Source: Actinomadura darangshiensis (lineage in GTDB: Bacteria > Actinomycetota > Actinomycetes > Streptosporangiales > Streptosporangiaceae). Taken from it: 43,970 nucleotides of DNA. Below, one piece after another: positions 7,545 to 15,052 of the stretch (position 1 is the stretch's first letter; each line of letters begins with the position of its first letter). The position numbers and the translations under genes were made by a program. The stretch covers positions 1 to 43,970 of the forward strand of contig NZ_SMKY01000043.1 of the NCBI RefSeq assembly GCF_004349235.1, read 5' to 3'. The notes under the pieces are model-generated. The model saw only the letters and a program-made list of their open reading frames with translations. It did not search any database and was not told where the DNA came from.

Positions 7545-8250
7545 CACCTGAGGACGGTCCGGGCGCCGGGTACGGGGCGGTCAGGAGGGCCACCAGCATC
7601 CGGGTCAGGTCGGAGACGACCTGGCGGGACGGGGGCGCCCCGGCGGTGGTCGAGCGCTGCCGCTCGTAGTCGGCGAGGACGCGGAACGTGGTCATCGACG
7701 TCCACCGCATCCGCCGCTCGAACTCGGCGTCCGGCAGGTCCGGCAGCAGCCGCTTCAGCTCCCGCCGCAGGTAGCGGAGCCCGGGCGGGTCCGGCGGGTC
7801 CGGCGCGCCGGGCGGCCTGGACCGGCCCGGCCGCCAGGGCGCGTCGAGCATCGGGTGGTCCATGGCGTTGGCCAGGAAGCGCAGGTACCAGGTCCGCTCA
7901 CTGGTCGCGTCGATCGTCTCCACCAGCGGCAGCACGAGCAGGGCGACCAGGTCGGCCGGGCCCGGCCGGCGGTCGGCCGAGCGCAGCGCGGCGACCAGTT
8001 CGGCGCGGCGCCCGTCCACCGCCGCCGAGCGGGCGGCGATGATCGCGGCGATCAGGCCGGCCTTGGAGCCGAAGTGGTACTGCGCCGCGGAGTTGTTCCG
8101 CTGGCCCGCCTCGATGCCGACGATGCGCAGCGACACCGACTCGATGCCGAGTTCGGCGAACAGCCGCTCGGCGACGTCGATGAGCCTGGCCCTGGTGTCG
8201 TGCGCGCCGGGCGCCGTCCCCGTTGCGCCGTCCGCCTTTTCCCCGCTCAC
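7540..8250 (-). CDS. TetR-family transcriptional repressor
   Basis: A 236-residue regulator with a typical N-terminal helix-turn-helix: ARLIDVAERLFAELGIESVSLRIVGIEAGQRNNSAAQYHFGSKAGL. The C-terminal half is the variable ligand-binding domain, including a Pro/Gly-rich stretch encoded by a 9-bp duplication near 7786-7803. I prefer the GTG at 8250 because AAGGTGG lies five bases upstream; a GTG at 8259 is possible but has no ribosome site. The gene is divergent from the alkylsulfatase-like gene and precedes the MFS gene. Three matching palindromes (7505, 7525, 8295) flank it, so it very likely represses both neighbours and possibly itself. The effector may be a sulfate ester or its alcohol (inference). 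Confidence 0.9.
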   Translation of the reverse strand: MSGEKADGATGTAPGAHDTRARLIDVAERLFAELGIESVSLRIVGIEAGQRNNSAAQYHFGSKAGLIAAIIAARSAAVDGRRAELVAALRSADRRPGPADLVALLVLPLVETIDATSERTWYLRFLANAMDHPMLDAPWRPGRSRPPGAPDPPDPPGLRYLRRELKRLLPDLPDAEFERRMRWTSMTTFRVLADYERQRSTTAGAPPSRQVVSDLTRMLVALLTAPYPAPGPSSGG

Positions 8251-8287
8251 GGCGACCACCTTACAAGGACGCCCGGCGCTCTCGCCC

Positions 8288-8316
8288 TTGACCCGTTAAG
8301 CAGGCTGCTTTACCGT
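8288..8316 (+). promoter_or_regulatory. Promoter of the sulfatase operon with embedded TetR operator
   Basis: TTGACC (8288-8293), a 17-base spacer and TACCGT (8311-8316) form a consensus-like housekeeping promoter. The spacer holds GTTAAGCAG-G-CTGCTTTAC (8295-8313), a palindrome with eight of nine arm positions matching. A repressor there would block polymerase directly. Confidence 0.7.
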
Positions 8317-8320
8317 CCCC

Positions 8321-8336
8321 TAAGACACGTGACTTA
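8321..8336. promoter_or_regulatory. Second palindrome at the predicted transcription start
   Basis: TAAG-A-CACGTG-A-CTTA is palindromic at 14 of 16 positions and is centred on CACGTG. It lies at the expected transcription start of the sulfatase operon and just before its ribosome site. It differs from the TetR operator, so another regulator may bind here. Confidence 0.4.
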
Positions 8337-8352
8337 ATCCCGGAGGCCGATG

Positions 8353-9654
8353 ATGCCGGACGCGCCCGCGTTCCCCGACAATCAGCAGAAGACCGCCGAA
8401 TCGGCGTTCGGTCTGTTCAGCGCGGGACAGGCCCGCCACATCTTCTCCAGGGCGCACGGGTCCGGCCTCGAACCGGTCGTCGCCGAGGCGGCGCCGCGCA
8501 CCTTCTTCATCCAGCCCGGCATGGTGAACGTCGCGCTCTTCGAGACCGGCGAGGGCCTGCTGCTGGTCGACTGCGGCTGCGCGGGCGACGGCCCGGCGCT
8601 GCTCAAGGCCGTCCGCTCGGTCAGCTCGCAGCCGCTGCACACGGTCGTCTACACCCACGGCCACAGCGACCACGCGTTCGGGCTGTGGGCGTTCCTGGAG
8701 GCGGGCGAGCGGCCGCGGGTCGTCGCGCACGAGAACGTCCCCGCCCACTTCCGCCGCTACATGAAGACGTCCGGGCTGAACGCCCACATCAACGGGCAGC
8801 TGCCCGGCCCGGACGGCAAGGCGTGGGCGGCGGAGGAGTCGGACTTCGTCTGGCCGGACGAGACGTACCGCGACACGCTGACCCTCACCATCGGCGGCGA
8901 GCGGTTCGAGCTGTTCCACGGCAAGGGCGAGACGGACGACGCGACGTGGGTCTGGGCGCCCGAACGCGGCGTCATCGCCGCGGGCGACCTGGTGACCGGC
9001 TACCTGCCCAACGCGGGCAACCCGAAGAAGGTGCAGCGCTACGCCGAGGAATGGGCCGACGCCGCGGACGCGATGGCCGCGCTGCGTCCCGAGGCGATCA
9101 TCCCCGGGCACGGCGACCTGGTCCGGGGCGCCGGCGCGATCCAGGACGAGCTGACCGCGCTGGCCCGCTGCCTGCGGCACATCGTCCGGCACGCGCTGGG
9201 CGGCCTGAACGCCGGCGTGCCGCCCGAGGAGATCGTCGAGACGCTGCGCGTTCCCGCCGACCTGGCCGGGCATCCCCGGCTCGCGGCGATCTACGACAAG
9301 CCGGAGTTCATCTGCCGCAACGTCATCCGGCGGTACGGCGGCTGGTGGAACGGGCATCCCGCGGACCTGCTGCCCGCGCCCAAGGCCGCGCAGGCCGCGG
9401 AGATCGCCCGCCTCGCCGGCGGCACGGCCGCCCTGACCGCCCGCGCCCGCGAACTCGCGCACACCGACCCCCGCCTCGCAAGCCACCTGGCCGAATGGGC
9501 GTTCCTGGCGGACCGGTCCGATGCCGGCGCGCAGGACTGCTACGCCGAGGTCCTGGAGCGGCGCGCGTCCGCCGAGCCGTCCCTGATGGCGCAGGTCAAC
9601 TTCCGGGTCGGTCACCGGTGGGTCGCCGAGGCCCGGCAGCGGGCACACCGGTGA
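8353..9654 (+). CDS. Metallo-beta-lactamase-fold alkylsulfatase-like hydrolase
   Basis: A 433-residue zinc hydrolase of the SdsA1/BDS1 alkylsulfatase type. The MBL domain carries THGHSDH (His102, His104, Asp106, His107), GETDDATWVW (Glu193), GDL at 211-213 and PGHGDL (His253), all expected metal ligands. Residues about 268-430 match the alkylsulfatase dimerization domain (GLNAGVPPEEIVETLRVP, FICRNVIRRYGGWWNG). It lacks the signal peptide and the C-terminal SCP2-like domain of full-length SdsA1 (about 650 residues), so it is a short cytoplasmic form and its substrate may differ. GGAGG (8342-8346) favours the ATG at 8353 over the one at 8350. It shares four bases (GTGA) with the following sulfatase gene, implying translational coupling. 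Confidence 0.85.
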   Translation: MPDAPAFPDNQQKTAESAFGLFSAGQARHIFSRAHGSGLEPVVAEAAPRTFFIQPGMVNVALFETGEGLLLVDCGCAGDGPALLKAVRSVSSQPLHTVVYTHGHSDHAFGLWAFLEAGERPRVVAHENVPAHFRRYMKTSGLNAHINGQLPGPDGKAWAAEESDFVWPDETYRDTLTLTIGGERFELFHGKGETDDATWVWAPERGVIAAGDLVTGYLPNAGNPKKVQRYAEEWADAADAMAALRPEAIIPGHGDLVRGAGAIQDELTALARCLRHIVRHALGGLNAGVPPEEIVETLRVPADLAGHPRLAAIYDKPEFICRNVIRRYGGWWNGHPADLLPAPKAAQAAEIARLAGGTAALTARARELAHTDPRLASHLAEWAFLADRSDAGAQDCYAEVLERRASAEPSLMAQVNFRVGHRWVAEARQRAHR

Positions 9655-11804
9655 CGCGGCGTCCCAACGTCGTCGTCGTACTGCTCGACGACGTCGGCTA
9701 CGGTGCCGCCGCCACGTTCGGCGGCGCGATCGAGACCCCCACGCTGGACGCGATGTGCGGCGAGGGCCTGGCCTACAACCGGTTCCACACGACGGCGATC
9801 TGCTCGCCGACCAGGGCGTCCCTGCTGACGGGCCGCGACGCGCACGCGGTCGGCGTCGGGACCGTCCTGAACAGCGCCAACAGTCACCCCGGTTACGAGG
9901 GGGTGCTACGCCCCGAGAGCGCCACCATCGCGACGGTCCTGCGGCAGAACGGCTACTCGACCGCGTGCATCGGCAAGTGGCACCTGTCGCCGCCGTGGGA
10001 GTCGTCGCAGGCGGGGCCGTTCGACCGGTGGCCCACCGGCCAGGGGTTCGACAAGTTCTACGGGTTCCTCGGCGGCGAGACCCACCAGTACCAGCCGACC
10101 CTGTACGAGGGGACGGCCCCGGTCGAACCGTCGTCCGACCCCGGGTACCACCTGACCGAGGACCTCGTGGACCAGTCGATCCGCTGGATCCGGATGCAAC
10201 GGTCGATGACCCCCGACCGGCCGTTCTTCCTCTACCTGGCGCCAGGCGCCACCCACGCCCCGCTGCACGTCCCGCCCGAGTGGAGCGGCCGCTACCGGGG
10301 ACGGTTCGCACACGGCTGGGACGCCGAGCGCGACCGGATCCTGGAGCGGCAGATCGAGCGCGGCGTCGTCCCGGACGGCACCCGGATGACCCCGCGCCCC
10401 GAGGAGATCCCGGGCTGGGACGACATCACCGACGACGAGCGGGCCGTCGCCGAGCGGTTGATGGAGGTGTACGCCGGGTTCCTGGAGCACACGGACGTCC
10501 AGGTCGGGCGGCTCGTCGGGGAACTCAGGCGGAGCGGCGACTTCGACGACACGCTCTTCTTCTACATCGTCGGCGACAACGGCAGCAGCGCCGAAGGCGG
10601 CCTGCCCGGCAGCGTCAACTACATGGGGGCACTCCAGGGCATCACCGAGTCCCCGGCCGACACCCTCGCGAAGCTCGACGAGATCGGCACCGCCGACTCC
10701 TACCCGCAGTACCCCGCCGGGTGGGCATGGGCGATGACCGCTCCCTACCAGTGGGTCAAGCAGATCGCCTCGCACCTCGGCGGCACCCGCAACCCGATGG
10801 CGGTGACGTGGCCGAACGGCATCTCCGGCAGCGGGCTGCGCAGCCAGTTCTCCCACGTCAACGACGTGGCGCCGACGATCCTTGAGGCCGCCGGGCTGGA
10901 ACCGCCCGGGACGGTGAACGGCGTCCCGCAGGAGCCGATGCACGGGACGAGCCTTTGTTACAGCTTCGACGACCCGGCCGCGCCCGAACGGCACACCACC
11001 CAGTACTTCGAGGTCTACGGGCATCGCTCGATCTACCACGAGGGCTGGATGGCGTCCGCGCACCACGGCGGCGTCCCGTGGGGCGTCGCCCTGCCCGGCA
11101 AGGGCCGCCCCTTCGAGGACGACGTCTGGGAGCTGTACGACCTGGAGGAGGACTTCAGCCAGGCCGTCGATCTCGCCGCGGCCGAGCCGGAACGCCTCGC
11201 CCGCCTCCAGGCGGTCTTCGAGCGGGAGGCGGGCCGGGTCGGCATCCTGCCGCTGCGCGACGCCCGCGTCTCCCGCACCCGGATGCCCAACCTCGCCGCG
11301 GGCCGCAAGAGGTTCACCTACCATCCGGGCGCGGTCGGCATCCCGGAGAGCAACGCGCCCCGCATGATCGGCCGGTCCTGGACGCTGGAGGCGACGCTCG
11401 ACGTCACCGGGCGGCCGCGCGGCGTCATCGCCACGATGGGCGGCCGGGCGGCGGGCTGGTCCCTCTTCGTCGGCGACACGGGCCGTCCCGTGTTCATCTA
11501 CCGCACGTTCGAGATCGCGGTGGCCGAACTCGTCCCCGACCTCGTCCTGACGGCCGGCCGGCACATCCTGCGGGTCGACTTCACCGCGGACAGCGACGGC
11601 CTCGGGCGCGGCGGCACGCTCGTCCTCACCGTGGACGGGACGGAGGCCGCCGGCGACCGGCTCGCGGCGACCCCGCCCGCGGTGTTCTCCATCGACGAGA
11701 CCTTCGACATCGGCCTCAACACCGGCTCCCCGGTCGGCGACCATCCGCCCGCCTACCCCTTCGAGGGCGGCGAGATCGACCGCGTCGACATCACCCTCGA
11801 CTGA
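9651..11804 (+). CDS. Type I formylglycine sulfatase (arylsulfatase family)
   Basis: A 717-residue sulfatase of the alkaline-phosphatase superfamily. The N-terminus NVVVVLLDDVGYG provides the Asp pair that binds the divalent metal. CSPTR (Cys51-Arg55) is the signature for conversion of Cys to formylglycine. CIGKWHL and VGDNGSSAEGG are the other conserved active-site stretches. The last 200 residues (from about 530) look like a beta-rich concanavalin-like domain (RSWTLEATLDVTG, LVLTVDGTEAAG). There is no signal peptide, so it appears cytoplasmic, and a formylglycine-generating enzyme encoded elsewhere is required. The GTG start at 9651 overlaps the previous stop. Together with the MBL enzyme it suggests hydrolysis of aryl or alkyl sulfate esters under TetR control. 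The size resembles the large mycobacterial AtsD-type enzymes. Confidence 0.9.
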   Translation: MTRRPNVVVVLLDDVGYGAAATFGGAIETPTLDAMCGEGLAYNRFHTTAICSPTRASLLTGRDAHAVGVGTVLNSANSHPGYEGVLRPESATIATVLRQNGYSTACIGKWHLSPPWESSQAGPFDRWPTGQGFDKFYGFLGGETHQYQPTLYEGTAPVEPSSDPGYHLTEDLVDQSIRWIRMQRSMTPDRPFFLYLAPGATHAPLHVPPEWSGRYRGRFAHGWDAERDRILERQIERGVVPDGTRMTPRPEEIPGWDDITDDERAVAERLMEVYAGFLEHTDVQVGRLVGELRRSGDFDDTLFFYIVGDNGSSAEGGLPGSVNYMGALQGITESPADTLAKLDEIGTADSYPQYPAGWAWAMTAPYQWVKQIASHLGGTRNPMAVTWPNGISGSGLRSQFSHVNDVAPTILEAAGLEPPGTVNGVPQEPMHGTSLCYSFDDPAAPERHTTQYFEVYGHRSIYHEGWMASAHHGGVPWGVALPGKGRPFEDDVWELYDLEEDFSQAVDLAAAEPERLARLQAVFEREAGRVGILPLRDARVSRTRMPNLAAGRKRFTYHPGAVGIPESNAPRMIGRSWTLEATLDVTGRPRGVIATMGGRAAGWSLFVGDTGRPVFIYRTFEIAVAELVPDLVLTAGRHILRVDFTADSDGLGRGGTLVLTVDGTEAAGDRLAATPPAVFSIDETFDIGLNTGSPVGDHPPAYPFEGGEIDRVDITLD

Positions 11805-11813
11805 CGATGGGCC

Positions 11814-11842
11814 TGGACGGCTTGATCATCATTGGCTAGCTT
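11814..11842 (+). promoter_or_regulatory. Promoter for a leaderless transcript
   Basis: TGGACG (11814-11819), a 17-base spacer and TAGCTT (11837-11842) place the transcription start at about the ATG at 11850. No ribosome site precedes that ATG, consistent with a leaderless mRNA. Confidence 0.55.
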
Positions 11843-11849
11843 GCGCGTC

Positions 11850-12929
11850 ATGGAACCGATGCGCGCGGTGGTCCGGAAGCTGGCGATGGCCGGGGTGTGC
11901 GGGGCGGTGGTCGCGGCGTCGCTCGCGGTGCCGGCGCGGGCCGCGGGCGGGCCGTCGTGGCGGCCGGCCCCGACCGGGTCGGACGCGCGGTTCCGCGGGC
12001 TGGCGGCGGTCGGCCACGACGTCGCCTGGCTGGCGGGCAGCGGCGGAACCGTCCTGCGGACGACCGACGGCGGCCGCACCTGGCAGAACGTCGCGCCCGC
12101 CGACGGCGCGGGTCTGGAGTTCCGCGACATCGAGGCGTTCGACGCGCGGCGCGCCGTCCTGCTGGCCATCGGCGAGGGCGACGCGTCCCGCGTGTACCGG
12201 ACGTCCGACGGCGGCCGCTCCTGGACGCTCGGCTTCAAGAACGACGACCCGAAGGCGTTCTACGACTGCGTCACGTTCTTCGACTCCCGGCACGGCCTGG
12301 CCATGAGCGACCCGGTGGACGGACGGTTCCGGATCATCTCCACCAGCGACGGGGGCCGGAGCTGGCGCGTGCTGCCGTCGAAGGGAATGCCTCCGGCGCT
12401 GGAGGGCGAGGCCGGGTTCGCGGCCAGCGGGCAGTGCCTGGTCAGCCATGGCAAGCGGGACGTGTGGCTCGCCACGGGCGGCGGGTCCCGGTCGCGCGTG
12501 TTCCACTCCCGCGATCGCGGCCTCACCTGGACGGTCGCCGACACGCCGCTGCCGAGCGGCCCGGCCTCGGGCGTGTTCGCGGTGGCGTTCCGCGACTCCC
12601 GGCACGGCATCGCGGTCGGCGGCGACTACCGGCCCGGGGAGCCGTCCCCGAAGGCCGCGGCGACGACCGGCGACGGCGGCCGGACGTGGCGGGTCGCGTC
12701 CCGTCCGCCGGCCGAGTACCGGTCCGGGGTGGCGTGGCCGGCGTATTCGGGTCCGGCCGCGGTGGCCGTGGGCCCGACCGGCAGCGACGGCACCCTGACC
12801 GCCGGCCGCACTTGGAAAAGCTTCGACACGGGAAGCTTCGACACGGTCGACTGCGCGTCCGACGGCACCTGCTGGGCCGCCGGCGAGCAGGGCCGAGCAG
12901 CCCGCCTGACCTTCTCCCGCGCCGGCTAG
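11850..12929 (+). CDS. Secreted BNR/Asp-box beta-propeller protein
   Basis: A 359-residue protein with a Sec-type signal peptide (MRAVVRKLAMAGVCGAVVAASLAVPARA, cut after ARA). The mature part consists of propeller blades with Asp-box motifs: TTDGGRTWQNV, TSDGGRSWTLG, TSDGGRSWRVL, SRDRGLTWTVA and TGDGGRTWRVA. This is the fold of sortilin, Ycf48 and sialidases, and catalytic sialidase residues are not evident. In actinomycetes such proteins are usually annotated only as BNR-repeat or oxidoreductase-like exported proteins. The ATG at 11850 is preferred over a TTG at 11832 because the latter lies upstream of the -10 element. Near the C-terminus a 15-bp duplication encodes SFDTG-SFDT. Exact role unknown. 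Confidence 0.8.
   Translation: MEPMRAVVRKLAMAGVCGAVVAASLAVPARAAGGPSWRPAPTGSDARFRGLAAVGHDVAWLAGSGGTVLRTTDGGRTWQNVAPADGAGLEFRDIEAFDARRAVLLAIGEGDASRVYRTSDGGRSWTLGFKNDDPKAFYDCVTFFDSRHGLAMSDPVDGRFRIISTSDGGRSWRVLPSKGMPPALEGEAGFAASGQCLVSHGKRDVWLATGGGSRSRVFHSRDRGLTWTVADTPLPSGPASGVFAVAFRDSRHGIAVGGDYRPGEPSPKAAATTGDGGRTWRVASRPPAEYRSGVAWPAYSGPAAVAVGPTGSDGTLTAGRTWKSFDTGSFDTVDCASDGTCWAAGEQGRAARLTFSRAG
12818..12846 (+). repeat. 15-bp period tandem duplication
   Basis: AAGCTTCGACACGG occurs at 12818-12831 and 12833-12846 (period 15). It encodes a repeated SFDTG in the BNR protein. Confidence 0.85.
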
Positions 12930-12952
12930 CACTCGACGCGGCGGCGGGGCGG

Positions 12953-13291
12953 TCAGAGCCAGTCGGGGGCCGCGGCGAAGGCGACGGCGTCCGCGAAGAC
13001 CGGGACGACCAGGGCCATGGCGATCAGCACGCCGCGCGCCGGGAGACGCGACGGGCGCAGGGTGAAGAGGGTGCCGAGCGCCGACACGGCGCTGAACACC
13101 GCGATGCCCACGAAGACCTTGGCGAGCGCCGGACTGCCGGAGCAGGAGGCCGTGCCGCAGGAGTCCGGTCCGGCGTCGGTCAGGGCGCCCACGACGAGGT
13201 TGAACAGCACCAGGATTCCGGCCAGCAGGAACACCACGGGCACGACGAGCACGGCGCCCAGTGACACCTTGTCGGTCTGCTGCTGATCCAT
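12953..13291 (-). CDS. Small three-helix membrane protein, unknown function
   Basis: A 112-residue protein with three hydrophobic helices (about 11-37, 52-75 and 86-107) and a Cys-x4-Cys loop (CGTASC) between the first two, probably outside the membrane. The N-terminus MDQQQTDKVSLGA is short and polar. The ATG at 13291 follows GAGGAGG at a spacing of six bases, which decides against the longer in-frame reading that would add 26 residues. It is a lone gene between the convergent BNR gene and the codirectional MarR gene. No family recognised. Confidence 0.65.
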   Translation of the reverse strand: MDQQQTDKVSLGAVLVVPVVFLLAGILVLFNLVVGALTDAGPDSCGTASCSGSPALAKVFVGIAVFSAVSALGTLFTLRPSRLPARGVLIAMALVVPVFADAVAFAAAPDWL

Positions 13292-13392
13292 CCCTTGCCT
13301 CCTCGACGTCCTGCTTTCCGGGAACAGGATCATCGTCGCGTCGGCGGGGGCGGGCGCGGCAGCGCGCACGTACTCATTCGGGGGCGGTGCGG

Positions 13393-13806
13393 CTACTCAG
13401 ACTGCTTGAGGAGGGTCTGGAGGAGGTCGCGCAGGGAGTCCTGCTGGATCGGGGTGAGCGGCGCCAGCGGGGAGTGGGTGCTCAGCCGTTCGACGACGTC
13501 CGCGCGGGCGCGCTCGCCCGCCGGCGTGAGGACGATCTGCTTGGCGCGGCGGTCGGTCGGGTGGGGGCGGCGCTCGACGAGGCCCTGCCCTTCGAGCCGG
13601 TCGAGGACGAAGGTCGCGTTGGACGCCTCGCAGGCCATCCGGTTGGCCAGCTCGCGCGCCGTGATCGGCTCGGACAGCTCGCGGAGCGCGACGACCTGGG
13701 TGGCGGTCATGCCCACGTCGTCGGCGATGTGCCGGACGTGCACGTCGAGCCGCTGCGCGAACTTGTGGATGAGCTTGCACATGTCGCGGTCCATCTGCTC
13801 GTCCAT
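13393..13806 (-). CDS. MarR-family transcriptional regulator
   Basis: A 137-residue winged-helix protein. The DNA-binding part reads MTATQVVALRELSEPITARELANRMACEASNATFVLDRLEGQGLVERRPHPTDRRAKQIVLT, which includes the D-R wing motif. It is divergent from an MFS efflux gene and an SDR gene, the classic arrangement for a ligand-relieved repressor of efflux. The intergenic DNA contains repeated TTCGA half-sites. The ATG at 13806 begins MDEQMDRDM, typical of the family. An in-frame ATG at 13824 is equally possible, and neither has a clear ribosome site. Confidence 0.88.
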   Translation of the reverse strand: MDEQMDRDMCKLIHKFAQRLDVHVRHIADDVGMTATQVVALRELSEPITARELANRMACEASNATFVLDRLEGQGLVERRPHPTDRRAKQIVLTPAGERARADVVERLSTHSPLAPLTPIQQDSLRDLLQTLLKQSE

Positions 13807-13828
13807 GCCCCGAGTGTAGCCCATGTGC

Positions 13829-13874
13829 TTCGAGTCATGATATTGCTAGTTCGAATAATCCGAGTTCGAAGCAA
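13829..13874. promoter_or_regulatory. TTCGA-repeat operator region between MarR and MFS genes
   Basis: TTCGA occurs at 13829-13833, and TTCGAA at 13850-13855 and 13865-13870. The last two lie inside an exact AGTTCGAA direct repeat spaced 15 bases apart. Outer arms TTGCT (13843-13847) and AGCAA (13870-13874) make the block roughly palindromic. This is likely the MarR binding region for both divergent promoters. Confidence 0.5.
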
Positions 13875-13887
13875 TGGAGTGCCGGAC

Positions 13888-15042
13888 GTGCCGCTACCCC
13901 TCCTGTCCCTGCTGCTGGTGGTCTTCAGCCTGACCACCGGCGAGTTCGTGATCGCGGGCATCCTGCCGGACGTGGCCGGCGACCTCGCCGTCTCGGTCCC
14001 CGCCGCCGGACGGCTGGTCACCGCCTACGCGCTCGGCATGATCGTCGGCGGCCCGGTCGTCACCGCGCTGACCGCGCGGCTGCCCCGCAAGCCGCTGATC
14101 GCCGGGCTCATCACCGTGTCGATCCTGGGCAACCTCGGCTCGGCCGCGGCACCGGACTATCCCGTCCTGCTCGCGGCGCGGTTCGTCGCGGGGCTGGTCG
14201 TCGCCACCTTCTTCGCCGTCGCCATCGCCACCGCCGTCTCGATGGCGGAGCCGGGCCGGGAGGCGTCCACGATCGCGAAGGTCGCGCTGGGGCTGAACCT
14301 CGGCATCGTCCTCGGGACGCCGATCGGCACCCTCATCGGCCAGGACCTCGGCTGGCGCGCCACCTTCGCGTCCGTCGCGGCGATCACCGCCGTGGCGCTG
14401 CCGATGGTGCTGCGTCTCGTCCCGGCCCGGCCCGGCGCGACCGGCTCGGTGCTCGGTGAACTGCGCGTCTTCTCGGGACGGGACGTCCGCCTCGCCATCG
14501 TGCTCACCGCCCTGGGCAACGTCGGCGTCGTCACCGTCTTCACCTACATCGCGCCGCTGCTCACCAAGCTCGCGGGCTTCGGCTCGGGCGCCGTCCCGGT
14601 GCTGCTGCTCGTGTACGGCGCGGGCGCGGTCATCGGGAACTTCGCCGGCGGACGGCTCTCGGACCGGGCGCTGATGCCGTCCCTGATCTGGCTGCTCACC
14701 GCGCTGGCCGCCGCCCTCGCCCTGTTCTGGGCCGTCAGCGACGTCCGGGCGCTCGCCGCCGTGCTGACGTTCGCGCTGGGGCTGCTGGCCTTCGCGATCA
14801 TCCCGGGCATGCAGGCCCGCGTCCTGACCAGCGCGGGCGCCGCCCCGACCCTCGCCGTCGCCGTCAACGCGTCCGGCTTCCAGGTCGCCGCCGCGGTCGC
14901 CGGCTGGCTCGGCGGCGCCCTCATCGCCGGACCGGGCCTGCGCGCCATCTTCCCGGCCGCCGCGCTGCTCACCGTCGCCGGGCTGGCCGTGGCCGTCCAC
15001 ATCCACCGCCACGACACCCGTCCCGCCCCGGCGAAGGTCTGA
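13888..15042 (+). CDS. MFS efflux permease (DHA1, AraJ-like, 12 TM)
   Basis: A 384-residue transporter. It begins MPLPLLSLLLVVFSLTTGEFVIAGILPDVA, the signature first helix of the AraJ/chloramphenicol-resistance DHA1 group (usually GTTEFVIMGLLP). It has the ARLPRKPLIAG loop after helix 2 and motif C-like GLNLGIVLGTPIGTLIGQDLGWRATF in helix 5. Twelve helices and length are standard. The GTG at 13888 is favoured by GGAG (13876-13879) eight bases away and by the family N-terminus; a GTG at 13879 is also in frame. It is divergent from MarR and followed after 10 bases by an SDR gene, so the two form an operon. Likely exports a toxic small molecule that also releases the MarR protein. Confidence 0.88.
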   Translation: MPLPLLSLLLVVFSLTTGEFVIAGILPDVAGDLAVSVPAAGRLVTAYALGMIVGGPVVTALTARLPRKPLIAGLITVSILGNLGSAAAPDYPVLLAARFVAGLVVATFFAVAIATAVSMAEPGREASTIAKVALGLNLGIVLGTPIGTLIGQDLGWRATFASVAAITAVALPMVLRLVPARPGATGSVLGELRVFSGRDVRLAIVLTALGNVGVVTVFTYIAPLLTKLAGFGSGAVPVLLLVYGAGAVIGNFAGGRLSDRALMPSLIWLLTALAAALALFWAVSDVRALAAVLTFALGLLAFAIIPGMQARVLTSAGAAPTLAVAVNASGFQVAAAVAGWLGGALIAGPGLRAIFPAAALLTVAGLAVAVHIHRHDTRPAPAKV

Positions 15043-15052
15043 AGGAGACACG

